64,000 bases of DNA, from NCBI RefSeq assembly GCF_907164915.1, contig NC_061869.1, positions 43,335,771 through 43,399,770 on the forward strand. The letters run 5' to 3'. Below the pieces are notes generated by a model. That model had not been told where the DNA came from. It ran no database searches and saw only the letters and a list, made by a program, of their open reading frames with translations. Of the stretch, positions 61,165-64,000 are shown piece by piece; the first letter of the stretch is position 1, and every line of letters starts with the position of its first letter. This DNA is from Impatiens glandulifera (Eukaryota; Streptophyta; Magnoliopsida; Ericales; Balsaminaceae). A program made the translations under genes and the position numbers.

Positions 61165-61552
61165 ATGCTATAAATATAATATTCTATTAATTTTTTAAAT
61201 AATTAATTATAATTTTTTAAGATACCAAATATTAAAAATAAATTAAAAATATATGAATTTAGAGTTTTCATTCTAGATATCACTAAAAATAAGAAAATTA
61301 ATAATATTATATATATTTTAATTAGTTTTTATTTAATTAAAATTTAAATTATATACTAATAAAACTTATAATAACTAATATAAGTATATCATTTATTCTA
61401 AAATATATTTTGTTTTGAATTTAAAAAATTTCTTAATATTTAAAATTAAGTTAATAAAAAATTAAAATTATTTTAAATAAAAAACATTAATTTAATTAAT
61501 AATAAAAAATTTATTAATAGTTTAGAAAAAATTATTTAAAAAATAAAAATGA

Positions 61553-61685
<133 letters not shown>

Positions 61686-61944
61686 GAGAACTAGTATGAC
61701 ATATATATTATTAATTATTAAATAAAAATTATATGGAGGAGAGTCAATATGAAAAGAGAGTAACGGTACCATGTCAATCATTGAAAAAAAAAAAAAAAAG
61801 TGTAAGATGAGAGATATTTTTTATTTTATTTTCTCAATCAATTAAATTGTACCAGGTTATTCTTTTTCACATATTTATTATTTAAATTTACTTTCTCAGA
61901 CATTTTCTATTATTAAATATATGTGTATTCATTGTCATTCTCAT

Positions 61945-62386
61945 GTGAGACCAATAGATTCAAGACATGCTTGAAATAAGACAAATATATTTGGCAAAAG
62001 TGCACACCGATAAGAATGGATCAGGCATGTTGACGAAGACTTTGTCGAGTAAAAATTTAAGGCTTGTCGGCGAAGAGCAGACTTATTGCCGCAGGGGGAG
62101 TTTGTTTGGGGTGTCCGACCTATTGAGCTTGAACTAATAATATATTATATATTATTATATATTATAATGATATATTATATATTTTACATTATTATATAGT
62201 ATTTTATACAATGTTTTCAATCAAGACACACAAGTTTGAGAAAATCAAGAAACAAGATAGACATAGCAAGACGAAGAGAAAAAAACTCATTTTCTTCAAT
62301 TACTTTCTCTTTTTATATAGTTTTTAAATGTTTAGGTAATTTTTTAGAATGTAAACTTATTTTGTAAGTTATATTACCCATTAGAG
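61945..62386 (+). pseudogene. Copia-2 3' end in block B
   Basis: TTCAAGACATGCTTGAAATA and GGCAAAAGTGCACACCGATA match the RNase H tail at 25415-25460. A purine tract (GCAGGGGGAG) and LTR start TGTTTGGGGTGTCCGACC follow at 62103. Everything 5' of the RNase H tail is deleted. Confidence 0.85.
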
Positions 62387-64000
62387 TGCATAGATTAAGC
62401 GACTTTTACCTAAAAGTCGAGTAATTTTTTACTCACGTTGAAAGGATTTTTCAATGTTAAAGCTCACGTTTATTTATTTTTGTTTTGATTGGTTTAATGA
62501 ATATTGATATGTTATAAATAAAACACTAAAATAAAAATGAATTTTTTCTGCATTATATTGTAAAAATTATTTTATTTATAAAAGTAATAAACTCATTAAA
62601 ATAATGAAAATAATACATAATGTAAAAATACCAACTTTCTGTCCATTTAAAAAAATATACTTTCAATAACTAAAATAATGATAATTAGAACCTCACATTT
62701 TCACAATTTTAAATTTGTATCTCATCATATAAAATGGATCTAAATTCTTGCTCCAAATTCTGGTTGGACTCATTTAAAGCAACCTCACACATATTATTAT
62801 CAATTTATTTAGAACAACGTAACACGATCTCCTATAAAACGGTTCTTGCTGGACAAAAAGGAGTGATTTAAGAAATTTTGAAGATTTGTAGATTCTAAAC
62901 AAACAAAAAAAGTTTAGAGACTATTTATATTGGTTATAAAAAATTTAGGAACTTATTTATACTTTTTTTTTCTTTCTATGATTGGACTTCCCACCAATTC
63001 ATCAGTCTATATCTGGCATGCGTCCAATCTCTGACTTTCTAATTTTCCTAATTGGTCAATTTTGCTTGCAGGAAAGAACAGTTATTTGTCTATTCTCTTA
63101 ACGTCATACGACTTATTTATTTAGTTTATTTTTTTTTTTTTATGAATTTCTTTTATCAACAAATGAGTCGGTTAGCTTTGTTTCATGATCTTTAGTTAAT
63201 TTGATGTGAAATTATTTTAATCAGTATTTTTTAAATTTTATTAAATTTCAAAAAAAATTCTCTTTATCATATTTATATTATTATTATTATTATAATAAAA
63301 TTACTCATTTATCAATAAATTTTTTTTTACATAAATTTTAATAATTAAACTAATTAAAAATCTAAAAAAAAATATTTTTTATTTAATAGGTAATTTTAAA
63401 CAAAATCCCAAAAACTAAGATCACTCAAGCTTTTTGAATTATTAGGTATTTTTATCATTTTATTTTTAATCCTATATAGTTTTGTTCAACAGTTGAATTA
63501 TTTGATTTATTGACCAAAAAACTTATAATTTATTTTATAAAATCTTAATTTAAATAATATATATTATAATAATTCAATTAATTAAAAAATTCAACTAATT
63601 TAACTTCTTAATTTTTTTCATCAACTTAAATAAGAATCTTAAATAACCCAACTTCAAATAAACTCCTAAGACTAGTTGGGTATATGATTTTTTTTTTTTT
63701 TTTGTTTAAAGTTAATTTTAAAATTATATTGTTTAATGAAAAAAATAAGTTATTTGAGTTTATTTTATATTTAAAATTAAAATTTTATAAATATAAAATA
63801 TATTTTAATATATAGTGTCCTTCAACTAGAAAAAAAAACAATGTAGTTAATTTTGTATGTAAATTTATACACCTAATTTTTCTTAACAGTATCTTAAATG
63901 GTATGTTAGACAAGGCTTTCTCTAAGTTATTATTATTAAAACTTAACATTTCAACCATCAATGAACTATTAAAAAAATTTAATATATTTTTATAATATAA

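Overview
The window looks like a gene-poor, AT-rich stretch of a eudicot nuclear chromosome. I see one convincing host gene, a three-exon R2R3-MYB on the minus strand (51194-52337) with the intron positions and bHLH-contact signature of the WEREWOLF/GL1 type. Almost everything else is transposable elements, their relics and simple repeats. No bacterial-style genes, CRISPR arrays, rRNA or credible free-standing tRNA genes were seen.

Layout. 1-7.9 kb: diverged unique-looking DNA, a truncated Copia LTR carrying a 45-bp minisatellite, a 4.4-kb CACTA element inserted in that LTR (TSD AGT), and a LINE fragment. 7.9-18.0 kb: an Emigrant/pogo-like MITE split by a 9.5-kb SIRE/Maximus-like Copia element (Copia-1, TSD TAATA) with gag, PR, IN, RT, RH and an extra coiled-coil ORF. 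18.0-25.9 kb: AT-rich DNA and a decayed Tnt1/Tork-like Copia (Copia-2). 25.9-39.4 kb: a 13.5-kb nest. The host is a Copia element of an LTR family with internal minisatellites ('family T'), and its 5' LTR holds both a young chromodomain Gypsy (26013-33106, LTRs about 98% identical by hand count) and a solo family-T LTR. 39.4-47.2 kb: AT-rich DNA, then a decayed Tat/Ogre-like Gypsy (LTR, PBS, gag relics). 47.2-50.9 kb: an internally deleted Copia (Copia-3) whose two LTRs both contain a tRNA-Asp-like sequence. 51.2-52.3 kb: the MYB gene. 52.4-56.3 kb: tandem repeats and a LINE 3' end. 56.4-64.0 kb: a second, much less invaded copy of the DNA found in pieces from 1 to 41170.

The last point organises the window. 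The right end (block B) is collinear with five separate pieces of the left 41 kb (block A). The pieces missing from B coincide with the insertions in A, so B serves as an empty-site reference that dates insertions relative to one another. Copia-2 predates the duplication, because B keeps its 3' end. The MITE, Copia-1, the family-T elements and the chromodomain Gypsy came later. B in turn has a private inverted solo copy of the Ogre-like LTR. The MYB gene lies between the two oppositely oriented Ogre-like LTRs and between the two blocks.

All coordinates and identities are from reading the sequence by eye. Family names rest on recognised motifs, not on database searches.
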